This document shows positions 59,775-63,209 of a stretch of 63,209 nt of DNA, in pieces; the stretch's first letter is position 1; each line of letters begins with the position of its first letter. Position numbers and translations under genes: made by a program. The DNA lies in NCBI GenBank assembly GCA_021464525.1, contig JADRCO010000049.1, positions 1 through 63,209 on the forward strand, given 5' to 3'. This DNA comes from Rhizophagus sp. LPA8_4_AMF (lineage: Eukaryota > Glomeromycota > Glomeromycetes > Glomerales > Glomeraceae). The notes under the pieces were generated by a model. The model did no database searches. It was not told the origin of the DNA and saw only the letters and a program-made list of their open reading frames with translations.

Positions 59775-62262
59775 AAGCATTTATCTCCTTATAAATCCTA
59801 AGAATAAACTCTAAATGTGCCTTTTGTTAGGAATTTATTATTTTCAAAATTATTATATTGAAATCCATTCAGCTATAGCACCCAGTTTAAATGTTTTCAT
59901 TTGCCTTCTTGTAAATTAAATTATTTAACATAATATTCAATATATTATAATTAAATATTTTTAGTTACAATTTATAATATATGCAGAATCTTATAAACAA
60001 GCTTACTTTGAAGGATTTGATTATTTTTCTCTAATAACAAACAAAATGAAATGAGTATATTTGAAAATATTTAACATGTTTAAAGAGGGAGAAAATGTTT
60101 TTGGTATGGCTTGCGAAGTTCTATTTATAAAGCCAATCATGTGCAACAATGACTATCATGTACTTTACTGATGTACAAAGCATCTAATCAAAAAGCTTTG
60201 ATTTGTTTTTTATTTTTGTTATTGAGGCTTTTTCATGAATAATGAAAAAGCCTTTATTTTTTTTCGATAATCAAATACATCATAATTTAATATAATCCCA
60301 TTTTTTTTTCTTTATCAAAAATATGATAATTTTTTTATTTTAAACTTTGATTTTCTCTTAACTGTCATTGATGATCGCAACATATATTTGATGAGAATAG
60401 GTAGCTACATCAGAGAAAACTCATAATCCTTAAAATAACAGGCTTAATAATTCTTTTTAATGAAATGGTTCTGTCAATAATGTTTATAATATTATATAAG
60501 GAAGAAGCTTGCCATAGCCACCAGTCTAAGCCAGAAGGCTTTGATCTAAGTGATTGAATTACGGGTACGTGAAGATTACATATCATATGATCGCCCTGAA
60601 TGAAAATTGGTCTGGTAACTTTATTATATTGACATAACCTACGTCATAGAGGATGATACAAACGAATCATCTGTGAATTTACAATATAATATTCAATAAT
60701 TCATAATTTAGTTTGAAGAATACATTTTTTTGTTAAAATCAATCAAACATAATACCTCAATATGGTATTTACAAACCAAACTGTAGTTATAAACAGAAAT
60801 AGTGATTATAATCGAAGATTTTGTTTCATTTTCATTTTCCTCCTCAAATTCTAAAATTATATTAATGTTGAGGAATGGTTTATAGGAAATTTAGTTTTTC
60901 TTTATTAACTTAACGAGAAACTATTATTTTGAGTACAATTTGATGAATAATTTATTTACATCTTTACAATTTCAATTATCGTACATGAAAAATTCAAAAA
61001 TAATAATATTTCAAAGAAATACATAAGGAAATAGATTTTCTTTCGACCTTCAATTGTACGTATCCCTGTAAAAAATGTCGATCCGTTTTTTATATTCCAT
61101 CTTTTTTCCGTAAAAGGCTCATATTTCCGGAATTAATAACCTTATATCACGGAATTTATCGAATTATTTTCATTTTCCGTTTATGGATCCGTAAATGGCT
61201 CATTTTTACGGAGTTTATACAGAAATAACGGATAAAATTTTTTATATGGTATATTGAAATAAGTTGTTTGTGAAAAGAAAAGTTAAATAAATAACAAAAC
61301 TGAGGAAAAATAAGCAAATTCATAAATTTATATTATAACAATTACTGGATAATTTACCCACTCAAGAATTTTTGGATTATTTGATCCAATAAAATTTATT
61401 TTATTTATTTGTTCATTTCTATTTTTTAATTAATTATTTCTATAGAAAAACAAAACGAGGTCATTCACTTGTTTTAATAACTTTTTTTTTTAAACGTCAT
61501 ATATACATACACTATATTATATGTTAATATATAGTATATTGTGATGGAAACCTTTTGTTTTCTAACATGCTATTACCTTTTTGTGAACAATACTGAATGG
61601 AAATGTTTTTTTACTATTTTTTTAATTACACTTTTGAATAATTATTAGTTAGATATCGATTGTTGGTGCAACAAAAAAAAAAAAGATTTCGAACGTTATT
61701 TTGAAGCTAATAAATAAACAAAATACAGATAGTTAAGAAAATTGCTAAAACTTGATATTATATCCATTATATTGCCCATAAGAATTTAAATATAATAACG
61801 AAGGTGCGAATTGTGTACCATAAAAAAATATTTGATATATTATAGCATGGTAATTTTTTTGTTAGTTAAATGATAACTAAGATTTCTTTCACTGATTTTT
61901 CATGACTTGATGATATATAGCAGTATATGATATTTAAACATATTTCTCAGATGACCGTTAAAAGCCTATTATGTCAACTCTTTTCCGTGAAATTATCTTA
62001 AATTCTAATCATAATATATAATTGAATAATTTTATAAAGTAATTTATTGATAAGTTATAATATAAAACAAAAAAAGTAAATTATTTAAATTACAAACTAA
62101 GAATCATATTAGTTATTTAATCTTATTACTCTAGTCCTAGTGTTTAAATAACCTATATATATAAAATACTTTAAGTGTAATGATAATATTATTCATTCAA
62201 CTATATCTGAAAATTTGATAAAAGAATTAACTTAGATTTTCGAATTAAATAAAATTTCAAAT
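59775..62262. other. Gene-free stretch
   Basis: AT-rich. TTTTTCATGAATAATGAAAAA near 60228-60248 is a short palindrome, and CCGT/ACGG motifs recur near 61080-61230, possibly an old inverted-repeat element. No coding evidence. Confidence 0.45.
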
Positions 62263-63140
62263 TTAAAATGAAGAATCCTTACTATCAGGAAGTTCCAATT
62301 CATCTTGTTCTTCCGAATGAAGATTTGGATTGTTATGTGTTTCATCATCTACAAATAAAATAATTATTTAGAAACTAAAGGACTAGATTAAATTATTATT
62401 ATTATTATTTAAATTATATTGCATACTACCATTAATATTATCATGATATATTTTTATTTGTTGTTGCATTGTTTCTTGAATATCTAAAAATTAAAATAAT
62501 GTTGTGTTCAATATTAAATAATTAAATTAATAATATTAATCATTCTACTTGCCATTTTTTGGATTCCTTATGAATAATTTGGATAATTTTTTACTGCCAA
62601 CTAAAAAGTATAAAATATAAAAATTAATTAGTTGATTATCTAAAGGGAAATAATATCGAATATATTTTTATAAAATTACCTTTTAAAAATGCTAATTATT
62701 TTTGAGCTGTTCTTCTGATTATTCAACTTATCAAAATCATCAACTAATAGATAAAAATAAATCAAATAAAGTATCCTATTGTATTAAACCCAACATAAAT
62801 CTAATATAACTTACTGTTATTAGGAATATGAAAGTTATATGATTTATTACTATGAAATGCTAATAAAAGAAGAGTGTAATTTATTATTTAGTTATTTTAA
62901 AATAAAAAAATATGTGTATGTAAATTGTTTAATTTATACCTTCTTGTTCTTCTGCATTATTTTTTAAAAGGTAAGATTTTAAATATTAATATCAACCATA
63001 TATTTAAAAATAACCAATTTCAATAACTAATATAATACCTTCTGTTGCATTTCTTGGCTCAGGAAGATTTTTAAATTGATGAAATTTACTCGTAAATAGT
63101 CTGCTACTATTTGTATAGCAAACAATCACGTGATCACGTG
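62263..63140 (-). CDS. Kinase C-terminal tail without a kinase domain in the window (partial)
   Basis: Exons on the minus strand: up to 63039, then 62951-62940, 62859-62815, 62743-62680, 62593-62553, 62483-62430, 62348-62263, all phase-consistent. They read NLPEPRNATE, EQE, AFHSNKSYNFHIPNN, DDFDKLNNQKNSSKI, SKKLSKLF, DIQETMQQQ, DDETHNNPNLHSEEQ-DELELPD and a stop at 62263. The exon of 12 nt is a microexon, and the intron after 62553 uses a GCAAGT donor. This is the acidic, low-complexity tail typical of the large kinase family represented by genes A-E. Upstream of 63140 the sequence looks like promoter DNA rather than a kinase, so the tail seems detached, though the window ends at 63209. Confidence 0.6.
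63127..63140. promoter_or_regulatory. Palindrome CACGTGATCACGTG
   Basis: Two CACGTG E-box-type sites joined by AT form a perfect 14-bp palindrome. CACGTG-type sites recur in the gaps of this window (for example near 13737, 19148, 36777 and 41755). It lies at the 5' edge of the kinase-tail fragment. Confidence 0.5.
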
Positions 63141-63209
63141 TTAATCGTGTTTATGATACGAAATGACTATAAAATTATTGAAGTTTAAAAATTCCGTATA
63201 AATTAATTT

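Overview
The window looks like a piece of a very AT-rich fungal nuclear genome, most probably an arbuscular mycorrhizal fungus of the Rhizophagus type. The reasons are split genes with short GT-AG introns (about 60-100 bp), long AT-rich gaps, families of divergent kinase paralogues (kinase plus Sel1, and kinases with a CxxC N-terminal module), an F-box/leucine-rich paralogue cluster, and many decayed hAT and Tc1/mariner pieces. The species assignment is inference. No rRNA or tRNA gene, CRISPR array or operon was seen.

Layout. 1-3.2 kb: gene-poor, with one clean TA-flanked MITE. 3.2-22.1 kb: kinase cluster. Gene A (minus, pseudokinase plus kinase), gene B (plus, kinase), gene C (minus, four-helix-bundle-like N-terminus, pseudokinase and Sel1 repeats), gene D (plus, three kinase domains, one in-frame TGA) and gene E (plus, A-like, with a frameshift and a hAT MITE in an intron). 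A, B, D and E end in a related acidic tail, encoded by very small phase-1 exons and closing with PDD or a degraded form of it. 23.5-25 kb: F-box pseudogene. 28.3-34 kb: a 14-exon gene for a roughly 1,520-residue sacsin-like GHKL ATPase with a C-terminal HELAH motif. 34-40.4 kb: gene-poor, with F-box debris, a diverged segmental duplication and a hAT transposase pseudogene. 40.4-41.7 kb: a gene with five Myb/SANT repeats. 42.7-43 kb: the first two exons of an ESCRT-III Vps20/CHMP6 gene, apparently truncated. 44.2-50.6 kb: three direct-repeat F-box/LRR genes sharing a promoter motif. 50.6-63.2 kb: mostly non-coding, with a kinase pseudogene, a 110-134 bp tandem repeat, hAT remnants, an interstitial telomere-type (CCCTAA) tract, and a kinase C-terminal tail with no kinase domain in the window.

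The functional theme is signalling and protein turnover by fast-evolving families. The kinases lose catalytic residues in different ways in neighbouring copies, and the F-box genes sit beside dead relatives. The two broadly conserved eukaryotic genes in the window are the sacsin-like ATPase and the broken VPS20. The most unusual protein is gene C, whose domain order recalls animal MLKL (helical bundle followed by a pseudokinase with a degenerate DFG motif). Exon structures were derived by hand from splice sites; reading phase closes correctly through every exon except where a lesion is stated.
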